A stretch of 14,858 nucleotides of DNA from an uncultured Spirochaetaceae bacterium (lineage in GTDB: Bacteria > Spirochaetota > Spirochaetia > Sphaerochaetales > Sphaerochaetaceae). The DNA lies in NCBI GenBank assembly GCA_946410375.1, contig CAMKAB010000005.1, positions 1 to 14,858 on the forward strand. The letters are read 5' to 3'. The notes under the pieces were generated by a model. The model was not told where the DNA came from. It was given only the letters and a program-made list of their open reading frames with translations, and did no database searches. The position numbers and the translations under genes are program-made. This document shows positions 1 to 7,615 of the stretch, piece after piece. The first letter of the stretch is position 1. Each line of letters begins with the position of its first letter.

Positions 1-6
1 CCCGTT

Positions 7-3000
7 TTATTTAACAATATCCAAATGCACATCGCTGAATGTTACGCTGCAATTACGCACAACATAGAAGCCCACGTACATCATATCCGAATCCACTGCG
101 GTTAAAGGATAATCAAACCCGGCGGAAGACACGATGTCTCCGTAAGCGAGCGTGTATCCGTCCTTCGTTCCGGTAATCTTCAAATCAACTTCCGTACCCT
201 TTTCCAGCGAAATAGCACTCTCCGGAGCCTCACCCACAAGCGCACTGCTCTTTCTGCCGAAATTCACGATATTACCCTGATTTCTTGAACCGCACGCAAC
301 ATAATCTCCCATGGTGATTGCCACATACTGGTCGATATACAGGTCATCACGCGTCATAAGACCGAAAGACACCTGATTGTTCGCCGCAAAGTTCACGATC
401 TTGGCTTTAGCGGAAAGAGTGAACTTCGTACCCGCAGGAAGCGGAATATAATAGAACAAAAGTCCGTCGCTACCGGATGCGATCTTACCCGAATTATTCG
501 CAACAGTAAGCGTAATCTCAGGCTTATCCTTATCGCCCGAAATAAGCGCGGAGAAGTTCTTATCCGTTATCTTATTCGCTCCTCCCACATCTCCGAACAC
601 CGTACCACGCCAGACTTTTCCGTCAGCATCAGTAAAGGCAGGCCATGAAACCGCACTCATATCCGCTTCAGAAGGTGTATTATACCTGATCACTTCGTAG
701 TCTTTATTTACGGAAGCCCCGAAGAAAGCCTCATAAGTCGGTTTTTCCTTGTTCAAGCTGTATGCATACAAACTCGGAGCAGTGTCTTTTGCAAGAGTGG
801 AAATAAGCCATGCGTTCATCTTCGCCCCGTACACATTCGTATGAGTCTGATCAAGACCGGAAGCAATAAGGGAAACTCCGTCCGCCGCGTATTTAGCGCC
901 GGTAAACGCATGCAAGTATGCTGCGCCGGAGCCTAATGCGACATTTTCTTTTATCGTTGCGGAAGTGAGATCAATGTACTCAATCTTATTCCCCTCGCTC
1001 TGAAGCGTCTTAACCATATCAATGATTGCCTGTGCGTAATCTCCGCCTTCAAACAAAACGCCGCCCACCGTTACATCGGACGTCTTGTGTCCGCTCTCCG
1101 TTTCGTAGCTTTCCGGAGTGTTCGCATTCGTAAGGCGTGCTATCGGAGTACAGAGAACAGGGGTTACACCGCGTTCAAATGCAGGTTTTACATAATTTTC
1201 ATACAAGCAGTTCGCAAATGAGCCCTTTGTCTTATACGAGCCGTTCGGATTAGTATACCGAAGAGCCTCAGTCTTCTCATCGTTATGTCCGAATCCGATA
1301 ATAAGGAAGTTCTCGGTTTCCGCATTTCCGAGAGCCGGAACAGACGTTGAGCCTTCCATTAAGGTCTTGTAATTATCCATTCCGATGAAATCAAGGCTGG
1401 AAGCTCCGCTTCTTGCAAGGTTATAAACCTTTACGTTCAAATACTTTGCAAGCTCTTCGCCGTAACCCTCTCTGGGAAGATAGTATTTATCATTGAAAGG
1501 GGACACTGTGCTGTCGCCCACAACCCAAAGCGTCGCTTCTGTCTGACCCCACGCATATCCTCTCGCACCGCTTGCATACTCGCTGCGGGCTTCATCTTTC
1601 AAAAGCAACAATCCGTGCATATCAATAGAACCGTCCGTTCTCCGCTCAGGAGCACGGGAAGTGTCCAGATTTACGAACCAGTCCTCAGACACCTTCTCAC
1701 CGATTGAATTTTCGCTCTTCTTTGCGTTCGTATTCCAATAGTAATTTGAAGCACCGAAAGCCACCGAGTTATTCTGACCCTGAAGGGCGATATTTTCTCC
1801 GATATTCGCAGCCTTTCCGCTTCTGAAACTCAACACGCCTGATGCCTCAAAGCCGGTTGTAGCGCCCTTGTTTCCCGTGTACATAGCCACGTTATAGCTT
1901 TCGTTATTATAAGATGTGCTATCATATATCTTTATATCAGGACAAGAATTAGAGTCAAAACCCTTAGCCTTGTTCTCATAGGAGATACTATTCATAAGAA
2001 TGTGTCCTCCAGGCAGAGACGAACCGCCCATCTTAAAGCCGTTTCCGTTTCCGGCTTTCATCTCAACAGCTTCTCCGAAAGTAAGCGTTCCGTTTTCGTC
2101 GCAGTAAACATCCGCATACTCAAACTTCTTCGTCGTTCCGCCTTCTTTAACCATCAGGTAACCGTTTTTATAAGTTACGCTGTTTTTAATTGTAACGGCG
2201 CCGATCTGCCCTGTGCTTACCTTTGCAAATAAGTCCCAACCGTCATCGGCATTGTAAGCGGCAATACAGCCGTCAAACACGTTGCCCTCTCCCGTTGTGA
2301 GTTTTGCGCAGAACCCGTCCGCATCTTCCAGCGCCTTATCAGCATTGTTCACTGAAGTACAATTCTTCACGAGGTTGTAGGCAGGCCAGAATTCGCGTCC
2401 GTCCTTGCTGTCTCCGCTCACCGTGAGACCGGAAGTTCCGTTATTGAAGAAATTCACACGTTCCAAAGCGCAGTGAGAACCTCCCAGCTGCATACCATGA
2501 GCGCCGAACTTCGTTCCCGTGATATTTATCTTTGAAAGATTCCAATAATCTCCCCAAATCTTCACTCCGCCGCCCGTTCTGCCGAAATCAAGCGTTGCAA
2601 AACCGCCGTCTTTCACCGTCACGGTGATAGGCTTATCCGCAGAACCGTTTCTGCCTCTCTGAACGAGAATTGTCTCGTCGGAAAGATCGTAAACTCCGCT
2701 CTCCAAAAGGATAGTCTGTCCCGGAGAGACATAATTAAACGCGGTGAGAACATCTACAGGAGATTTTGCCGAACGTCCGTTGTTCCCGGAAATTCCCTCG
2801 GGACTTACGTAAACAGCGTTTTTACCTCCTATGTTCTTAACGCTCACATCAATATCAAAACTCTTTGCCTCATAAGAAGATAACTTCTCGTAAACACTGA
2901 ATTTGAACTCCGGGTTCGGAGTGAACACAATCTTTACGTTATTAGTTTTCTTCTTCAAATTGACTTCCGCTTTCGCCTGAACACCGGCGGAAACCTCAAT

Positions 3001-4653
3001 TCCCTCGCACGCCATCCTGCCATTCACATAAACATCAGCCTTTCCGTCTGCATTGGTTCTGAACACAAGATTATATTTACCCTTAGGAGCAGTTGCCGAA
3101 CTTAAAATCTCGGCAGACAAGTCCTGGTAGGCGGTAGGCTGCGGATGCCATCCCTCCGCATCCCAGTCGCTCGTTTCAAAGGAAATGTTCTTAAACGTAG
3201 CATTAAGACCTCTCGCCACAACAAGGGAAACATACGCTTTATCCCCTTCCTGATATGTCAGAGGGTCGTTCAATTCCTTGTAGCTCTGAACCGAGGTGGC
3301 GTTAATGTCTTTTGCAGGTATGTAATAAGTGTAAGAACCTATCTCCGCTCCCGTTTCAATATCATACTGAGAAACGATATACGCATAATCCGTTTTCTCA
3401 AGGCATACGCGATATGTCTCTCCCGCTTTCATCTTCTTCAAATTATCGTCCGCATCTTTATACCAGCCTAAACGTGTAGCCTTAATTTCGTTTGCGTCCG
3501 ACGCCTCAGCCGTATGAATACCGGTGTATGCGCGCACTCCGATTGTAGCCGCAGTTTCAGGCGACGGTAACTTCGTGCCGCAAACTGACACAAGGTTGCT
3601 CATCCAGTTTCCGGACACACCCTGCTCGCCTAAAGAATCGCGAACCATCAGCGCAAAACCTTCCTGTCCGTCAGGAGTCGGATTTATCGCATCTATGTAA
3701 ACATCCGCCTGTAAACGGAAATTAGTCTTTGCAGGATCTATCACGGTGTAATAGTATGAACCGCCGTCAGCAGGGCTGTCCGCCACAAACTTTCCGCCTT
3801 TTTTGTTGATAGAGCCGTCCGCCTTAAATGTTGCCGATGATAATTTAACATCGCCTTCCACACCCTTAGCGGCTGAAACAAGGTAATTTCTGTCCGAGCC
3901 TACGGACACTCCGAAGAACCTGAAATCCCAGAGGTAATCTTTAGCCGCTTTGCTTGCGGAAGCTCCCGATTCCTTCACTTTTACGCTGAAAACACGCGCC
4001 CCGCGCTTATTCGCATTATCAAGAGGAGATACCAGCTTATACGTTCCCGCTCCAAGCGAATACGACAAAGTCTGCCTCTTTGTTCCGCTTACAGTGCTCA
4101 CTCCTTCAGCGTTCGGAACAATCGCGCCGCTACCGTCAATTATTCCCACTGCGGACGTGTTTGAACCGCCGTTGCTGGAAACTTCAATCACCGCTTCCGC
4201 TTTTCCGTTCACGCTGAAAACGATTGCGCTTGACGCCGCCTTTCCGACTTCAACGCTCGTTACCTTACCTTCGCTGTTAATGCGCTTTGTAACAGTCCCT
4301 TCCGTCTTGAAATAGCCGTCCGCGTCCAAAGCGGTCCCCGCAACGATACTCTCCTTATCCGCACCTGCGGTAAGCGTTTCAGCGTTAAAAGAATATTCTG
4401 TCGAAGCCCCCTTCTTCGCTTTCGGCGCTTTCGCAACCTCCGCCGTAGAAGCGTCGTTTTTCACCGCAGCCCCCGCACTCTCAGCCGAAACCGAATCCTT
4501 TGCCGGTTCGCCCGAAGTTTTTTCCTCTACGCTCGTAACAACGACTTCGGTAGAATTTTCTGCGACATTGTCTGCATTTTCTTTTTTGCCGCCGGCAAAT
4601 ATGATGCTCGCAGAACAGATTAAAACCAGTAAAAACAATACTACCTTTTTCAC
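7..4653 (-). CDS. Secreted multimodular pectinase: PL9-type pectate lyase fused to CE12-type SGNH acetylesterase
   Basis: Likely cleaves polygalacturonan by calcium-dependent beta-elimination and removes acetyl groups from pectin or rhamnogalacturonan outside the cytoplasm. Residues are numbered from a TTG at 4668. A signal peptide ends near FA|GGKKE (25/26), followed by a low-complexity linker to about 95. Beta-rich modules lie at about 100-232, 243-500 and 515-610. A right-handed beta-helix spans about 617-990 with candidate calcium aspartates D784, D808, D809 and D812, whose spacing equals that of Pel9A as I recall it, and candidate catalytic lysine K879 in NGFKMGG. The SGNH domain is at about 1045-1295: GDST (S1053), G1088, GHND (N1129), DQTH (D1273/H1276). 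A C-terminal module (1345-1553) resembles 243-500. I prefer the GTG start at 4653 (residue 6), because GGAGG lies 6 nt upstream of it while the TTG has no usable RBS. The family assignment is strong; exact substrates are inferred. Confidence 0.9.
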   Translation of the reverse strand: MKKVVLFLLVLICSASIIFAGGKKENADNVAENSTEVVVTSVEEKTSGEPAKDSVSAESAGAAVKNDASTAEVAKAPKAKKGASTEYSFNAETLTAGADKESIVAGTALDADGYFKTEGTVTKRINSEGKVTSVEVGKAASSAIVFSVNGKAEAVIEVSSNGGSNTSAVGIIDGSGAIVPNAEGVSTVSGTKRQTLSYSLGAGTYKLVSPLDNANKRGARVFSVKVKESGASASKAAKDYLWDFRFFGVSVGSDRNYLVSAAKGVEGDVKLSSATFKADGSINKKGGKFVADSPADGGSYYYTVIDPAKTNFRLQADVYIDAINPTPDGQEGFALMVRDSLGEQGVSGNWMSNLVSVCGTKLPSPETAATIGVRAYTGIHTAEASDANEIKATRLGWYKDADDNLKKMKAGETYRVCLEKTDYAYIVSQYDIETGAEIGSYTYYIPAKDINATSVQSYKELNDPLTYQEGDKAYVSLVVARGLNATFKNISFETSDWDAEGWHPQPTAYQDLSAEILSSATAPKGKYNLVFRTNADGKADVYVNGRMACEGIEVSAGVQAKAEVNLKKKTNNVKIVFTPNPEFKFSVYEKLSSYEAKSFDIDVSVKNIGGKNAVYVSPEGISGNNGRSAKSPVDVLTAFNYVSPGQTILLESGVYDLSDETILVQRGRNGSADKPITVTVKDGGFATLDFGRTGGGVKIWGDYWNLSKINITGTKFGAHGMQLGGSHCALERVNFFNNGTSGLTVSGDSKDGREFWPAYNLVKNCTSVNNADKALEDADGFCAKLTTGEGNVFDGCIAAYNADDGWDLFAKVSTGQIGAVTIKNSVTYKNGYLMVKEGGTTKKFEYADVYCDENGTLTFGEAVEMKAGNGNGFKMGGSSLPGGHILMNSISYENKAKGFDSNSCPDIKIYDSTSYNNESYNVAMYTGNKGATTGFEASGVLSFRSGKAANIGENIALQGQNNSVAFGASNYYWNTNAKKSENSIGEKVSEDWFVNLDTSRAPERRTDGSIDMHGLLLLKDEARSEYASGARGYAWGQTEATLWVVGDSTVSPFNDKYYLPREGYGEELAKYLNVKVYNLARSGASSLDFIGMDNYKTLMEGSTSVPALGNAETENFLIIGFGHNDEKTEALRYTNPNGSYKTKGSFANCLYENYVKPAFERGVTPVLCTPIARLTNANTPESYETESGHKTSDVTVGGVLFEGGDYAQAIIDMVKTLQSEGNKIEYIDLTSATIKENVALGSGAAYLHAFTGAKYAADGVSLIASGLDQTHTNVYGAKMNAWLISTLAKDTAPSLYAYSLNKEKPTYEAFFGASVNKDYEVIRYNTPSEADMSAVSWPAFTDADGKVWRGTVFGDVGGANKITDKNFSALISGDKDKPEITLTVANNSGKIASGSDGLLFYYIPLPAGTKFTLSAKAKIVNFAANNQVSFGLMTRDDLYIDQYVAITMGDYVACGSRNQGNIVNFGRKSSALVGEAPESAISLEKGTEVDLKITGTKDGYTLAYGDIVSSAGFDYPLTAVDSDMMYVGFYVVRNCSVTFSDVHLDIVK

Positions 4654-4725
4654 CACGTTCCTCCGCAATATATGTAAATTTCAAAATCAAATAAAATCAA
4701 TCTGATACCGAACAGAACACCCGCC

Positions 4726-4754
4726 TTTTCGTTTCCATCTCTTCCAAACGAAAA
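4726..4754. repeat. Inverted repeat in the pectinase gene leader
   Basis: Perfect 9-bp arms (TTTTCGTTT at 4726-4734 and AAACGAAAA at 4746-4754) flank an 11-base spacer, about 75-100 bases upstream of the preferred GTG start. It could be an operator for a sugar-responsive regulator or a leader hairpin. It is not a convincing terminator, since the stem is AT-rich. The rest of 4669-4889 shows no gene. Confidence 0.45.
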
Positions 4755-4791
4755 AACCGCCCCTGAAAAATAACGGTCCGCGAAACTCACG

Positions 4792-4797
4792 AGTATA
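4792..4797 (-). promoter_or_regulatory. Possible -10 box for the pectinase gene
   Basis: The minus strand reads TATACT here, a good -10 match. Upstream at 15-17 bp there are only T-rich hexamers and no real -35 match. If used, transcription would start about 130 bases before the GTG and include the inverted repeat at 4726-4754. Confidence 0.25.
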
Positions 4798-4889
4798 ATT
4801 TATTATGACACACAAAAATCCGCCTGTCTAACAGAAAATTTTTAACTGATGACACTTTTATTTCCATAACCGGATTGCCCGTAATAATC

Positions 4890-5889
4890 TCACTTTAAAG
4901 AATATGTTCTGTTCCTATTAGCGCCATTGGCAACAATTTTGCTATCTTCTACGAGCTCAGAAAGATAATCTTTTGTGCGTGATTGTTTTAAACCAATAAA
5001 AAAAGCAATATCCTGTGAACATGCTTCTGAATGTTTAGAAAGATATTCAAGGATTTTATCTTTATAACTTATCGCCGATTTATCGCCGACTTGTAAGTTT
5101 ATCGCCGATTTTTCCAGTTTATCACCACTTTTATCTCCGTATTTCTTGTACGAAGGCCGGTAAAAATTCACACGAAACAAATCACCAATTTCAAGGAACT
5201 CAGGTCTGTCTACTCCGTATTCATCGCATTCTGCGAAAATGCGCTTAAATCCAGAACCCTAAACTTTCAGAATATCTAATTTTCAAGAATACGAGCAAGT
5301 GTTTTATTGCGAATTGAAGAACGACCTCCTAGGGCTTCTTCCAAAGTCAAAGATCCATAAGTGCATCCTGGCGAAGAAATTTCAACTCGGTCATCATAAA
5401 CTGCAACCTGAACGCTTGAACTCATCTGATTGTTTCGATGAATAACCGCATTAATATAATAAGTTCGCGGATAGCTTTGTGAGGAAGTTCATATTTTTCT
5501 TTGCGGATAATTCCATTTATTTCTACCGCCATGCTTAAATAATTCAGAACAAATTTATAAGCTCCGTCTATTTGCTCGCAAAGAGGGCCTTCATATTCCT
5601 TTTTATCAAGAAAAACGACACGATCCGTTCCTCGGAAGTCGAACATAATCTGCGGCTCGCACATCTGGCCGATTGTGTCTGCAATGTTATCTTTTAATTC
5701 AAACAAATCTATAGATTTTGCAAGCCCTACAAACTCCCGCTGATTATTTACCCCAAGAACAAACTTGCCACCTGCTCCGTTTGCAAAAGCAACAATTGTT
5801 TTAATCCATTTTTGTGAATCATGAGGAAGTGTTGATTTATATTCTAATGTACAGCTTTCACCGTTTTGGATTTCTTCTTGTAAGGTCAT
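4890..5889 (-). pseudogene. Decayed second copy of the AlbA_2/HATPase_c_4 gene
   Basis: This is a broken paralogue of the intact gene at 6191-7615. The first 155 residues start at ATG 5889 with AAGGAG 7 nt upstream and match the AlbA_2 region. After MFDF the sequence jumps in frame to a point matching residue 219 of the intact copy, so about 134 residues are missing (junction near 5636-5641). A frameshift follows near 5452-5460 inside the RELILNAVIHRN ATP-binding motif. Reading on in the next frame recovers SSVQVAVYDDRVEIS and RSSIRN, then a second frameshift near 5277-5281. An amber codon at 5259-5261 replaces the tryptophan of the WGTGLKR box. The last 96 codons are open and end in a winged-helix-like segment. 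The linker contains the DNA repeat at 5056-5141. Function is almost certainly lost, although the C-terminal piece could in principle be translated. Confidence 0.85.
5056..5141. repeat. Iterated TTATCGCCGA words in the AlbA_2 pseudogene linker
   Basis: TTATC-starting words occur at 5056, 5069, 5080, 5099, 5119 and 5131. The copies at 5069, 5080 and 5099 share TTATCGCCGA exactly; the others are degenerate. Spacings are 13, 11, 19, 20 and 12 bases, close to one or two DNA turns. On the coding strand the same word is read both as GDK and as SAI(N/S), so the repeated unit is the DNA and not the peptide. Confidence 0.7.
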
Positions 5890-6190
5890 TGTGAATCTCC
5901 TTCGTCCTCTTTATCTGTATGTAAAACTTCAATTCTGAATACAAATCCTTCGCAACATGATTCATGCATTATGTATTATATATTCGTTTAAACTCATTTT
6001 ACTATCTCCCAATAGCCAGGCTTCACAAATTGACCTAAAAGTCACTTCAAGATTACTAGGCAACTTACTAGGCAATTTGCCTAGTAAAGTTTCGTTGCTT
6101 TTGAACTTCCGGTTCCTTGGACATCTTATTTCTCCTGCTTGGTCATATCTCACTTCCTCAATTCATATTCAATTAACTGGGATTCGAGCA
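5890..6190 (-). other. Spacer between AlbA_2 copies: micro-ORFs and repeats, no recognisable gene
   Basis: No full gene is seen. Micro-ORFs on the minus strand are: MLESQLIEYELRK (6191-6150), whose ATG overlaps the TGA of the intact AlbA_2 gene (TGATG); MTKQEK (from 6146); MSKEPEVQKQRNFTRQIA (from 6124, with AGGAG upstream); a 63-residue frame starting GTG (6153-5962) containing KLPSKLPS; and a 27-residue frame (5969-5886) ending GDSQ, whose stop overlaps the pseudogene ATG. The helicase also ends in GDSQ before the intact copy, because the 17 bp GGAGATTCACAATGACC were copied with the gene. The region is probably debris of one or more small genes. The GTG-started 63-residue frame is the only one with appreciable length, and I do not recognise it. 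Confidence 0.5.
6053..6087. repeat. Three 11-bp words forming a tandem plus a perfect palindrome
   Basis: TTACTAGGCAA occurs at 6053-6063 and again at 6065-6075, with one base between. Its reverse complement TTGCCTAGTAA follows at 6077-6087, giving a 23-bp palindrome with 11-bp arms and a single central base. The period is 12 bp, and on the minus strand the unit is read KLPS. It lies just downstream of the intact AlbA_2 gene. It could be an operator, or a remnant linker iteron array of another AlbA_2 copy. Confidence 0.75.
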
Positions 6191-7615
6191 TCAGCTTTCC
6201 CCGTTTTCTGTAATTTTCCAATACCCCGACTTATCCGAACCTACCCGCTCAATAGAACCGCATTTTTTTAGGATTGAAATATGATTTTTTACAGTTCGCA
6301 AAGCTATTCCCAAGATTTCTGCCAGTTCAGCAGATGTTGCGCGAGGATTCTCTTTGAGTGCAGAATATGTTTTGAGTGCAATTTCTGGAACATTTACAGT
6401 GCATTTACAGGGCAATTTATCACTTTCGAGTGCACTTTCCCGGCTCTCTTCAACTGTGTTTGTCTCTGCCTTATATGTAGGCCGATAAAGATTAACCCGC
6501 AGCAAATCACCTATTTCCAGAAATTCCGGTTCGCGAATATTCATTTCGTGGCACACATCAATGGTGCGTTTTAAGCCAGTTCCCCAGCCTTCAACGACTC
6601 CAAGCTTTTCACAAACCCCGGCAATAACTTTGTTACGAATTGAAGACCGGCCGCTTAGAGCTTCTTGCAAAGTAAGTGTACCAAACAGCGAGCCTGGACT
6701 AGAAATTTCCACTCTGTCATCATAAACTGCAACTTGAACGCAAGACGACATCATATAATTACGATGAATAACCGCATTCAAAATCAGTTCTCGGATTATT
6801 GCTTCTGGAAGTTCATATTGTTCTTTGCGATACAAGCCTTTTATCTCAACCCCAAGGTTTATATGCTCCAGAACAAAATTATATGCTCCTTCAACTTGCG
6901 AAAGTAATGTACCGTCAAAATCTTTTTTGTCGATAAAATGAACGCGTTCTACTCCCTTGAAACGCGCGCATTGAATTTTTGAAAAATTATCATGCTTTCC
7001 CAAAAAGATTGCATAGGCTTTTGTAGCAACAAGAATATTCTCCCTCTTTTGGAGCACATGCATATTCACAAGAGTTTCTGTCGTAATTTCATGTTTCGCA
7101 CGTTTTGAAAATTCATTGCAGAGTGTTGCAATATCATTTTCAGTAACATCCAGTTCTGTAAAAGGAAGTTCATCGTAATACCGTCTTTTACCACGAAGTT
7201 CCAGTTCATCAATAGTCGTAATGTCTGCATTCCGCGTAGTTGCATCCAAACGGATGAATGTTCCGTTTTCCTTTCCAAATGATTTTATAAAATATGGCGT
7301 ATCGTTTCCAGGAAACACTTCAACCACGATAAGGACTTTATTTTTAATGCTCTCCTGATAAATATCATACATAAGCTGCGGAGTGCACATCTGTGAAATC
7401 GTATCGGAGATTTTATCTTTAAGTTCAAAAATATCTGTTTCTTTTGAAATACCGATTATCTCACGTTGATTGCTCACACCAATGACAAGCCGCCCGCCAG
7501 CACCATTCGCAAAAGCGGCGATTGTTTTTATCCATTTTAAGGATTCTGCGGGGAGTTCTTTTTTGAATTCTAGGGTACGGCTTTCTCCGTTCTGGATTTC
7601 TTCTTGTATGGTCAT
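6191..7615 (-). CDS. AlbA_2 domain / RecG-like ATP-binding / winged-helix putative DNA-binding protein
   Basis: Intact 474-residue protein of the AlbA_2 (Schlafen-type) plus HATPase_c_4 family, often labelled RecG-like although it has no helicase motifs. AlbA_2 covers about 8-130, with LEFKKE (15-20) and FANGAGGRLVIGV (35-47). The C-terminal ATPase-like domain lies at about 265-390, with an N-box-like RELILNAVIHRNY (E276, N280) and a WGTGLKR glycine box (344-350). A charged linker (about 385-410) carries a DNA repeat and leads to a winged helix at about 412-470. Members are usually predicted to be DNA- or RNA-binding regulators; some are found in defence loci. The start ATG overlaps the helicase stop (ATGA), with TGGAG 7 nt upstream, so the two are translationally coupled. 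The partner relation to the helicase is inferred from this coupling; nucleic-acid specificity is unknown. Confidence 0.85.
   Translation of the reverse strand: MTIQEEIQNGESRTLEFKKELPAESLKWIKTIAAFANGAGGRLVIGVSNQREIIGISKETDIFELKDKISDTISQMCTPQLMYDIYQESIKNKVLIVVEVFPGNDTPYFIKSFGKENGTFIRLDATTRNADITTIDELELRGKRRYYDELPFTELDVTENDIATLCNEFSKRAKHEITTETLVNMHVLQKRENILVATKAYAIFLGKHDNFSKIQCARFKGVERVHFIDKKDFDGTLLSQVEGAYNFVLEHINLGVEIKGLYRKEQYELPEAIIRELILNAVIHRNYMMSSCVQVAVYDDRVEISSPGSLFGTLTLQEALSGRSSIRNKVIAGVCEKLGVVEGWGTGLKRTIDVCHEMNIREPEFLEIGDLLRVNLYRPTYKAETNTVEESRESALESDKLPCKCTVNVPEIALKTYSALKENPRATSAELAEILGIALRTVKNHISILKKCGSIERVGSDKSGYWKITENGES
6376..6440. repeat. GCA(H)TT/CATTTACAG iterated word in the intact AlbA_2 linker
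   Basis: CATTTACAG is repeated exactly at 6391-6399 and 6402-6410. Related words occur at 6378 (GCAATT), 6412 (GCAATT) and 6432 (GCACTT), giving spacings of about 12, 11, 11 and 20. Two exact copies 11 bp apart are necessarily read in different frames, so again the DNA is what repeats. The position matches the repeat in the pseudogene linker, but the word is different. Confidence 0.55.

Noticed and set aside
2002..4315. Plus-strand open frames of 76-121 codons inside the pectinase gene (2002-2232, 3145-3471, 3950-4315)
   Set aside because: They lie opposite strong, motif-rich coding sequence, have no recognisable domains, and are expected shadows of a GC-richer gene.
4481..4690. 69-codon minus-strand frame overlapping the pectinase start
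   Set aside because: It overlaps the signal peptide and linker codons in another frame; composition is arginine/cysteine-rich noise.
4669..4889. Riboswitch or small RNA upstream of the pectinase gene
   Set aside because: Only one AT-rich hairpin is visible and no known aptamer core was recognised.
5056..5141. CRISPR-like array
   Set aside because: Repeat words are about 10 bp at 11-20 bp spacing within a coding linker; no 25-40 bp repeats, spacers or cas genes are present.
6053..6087. Site-specific attachment site
   Set aside because: No integrase gene or tRNA and no matching copy at the other island edge was seen, so operator or iteron readings fit better.
5957..6907. Plus-strand frames of 80-104 codons opposite the AlbA_2 gene and the spacer (5957-6271, 6281-6574, 6665-6907)
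   Set aside because: Antisense to a gene with clear family motifs or to repeats; no ribosome site or domain support.
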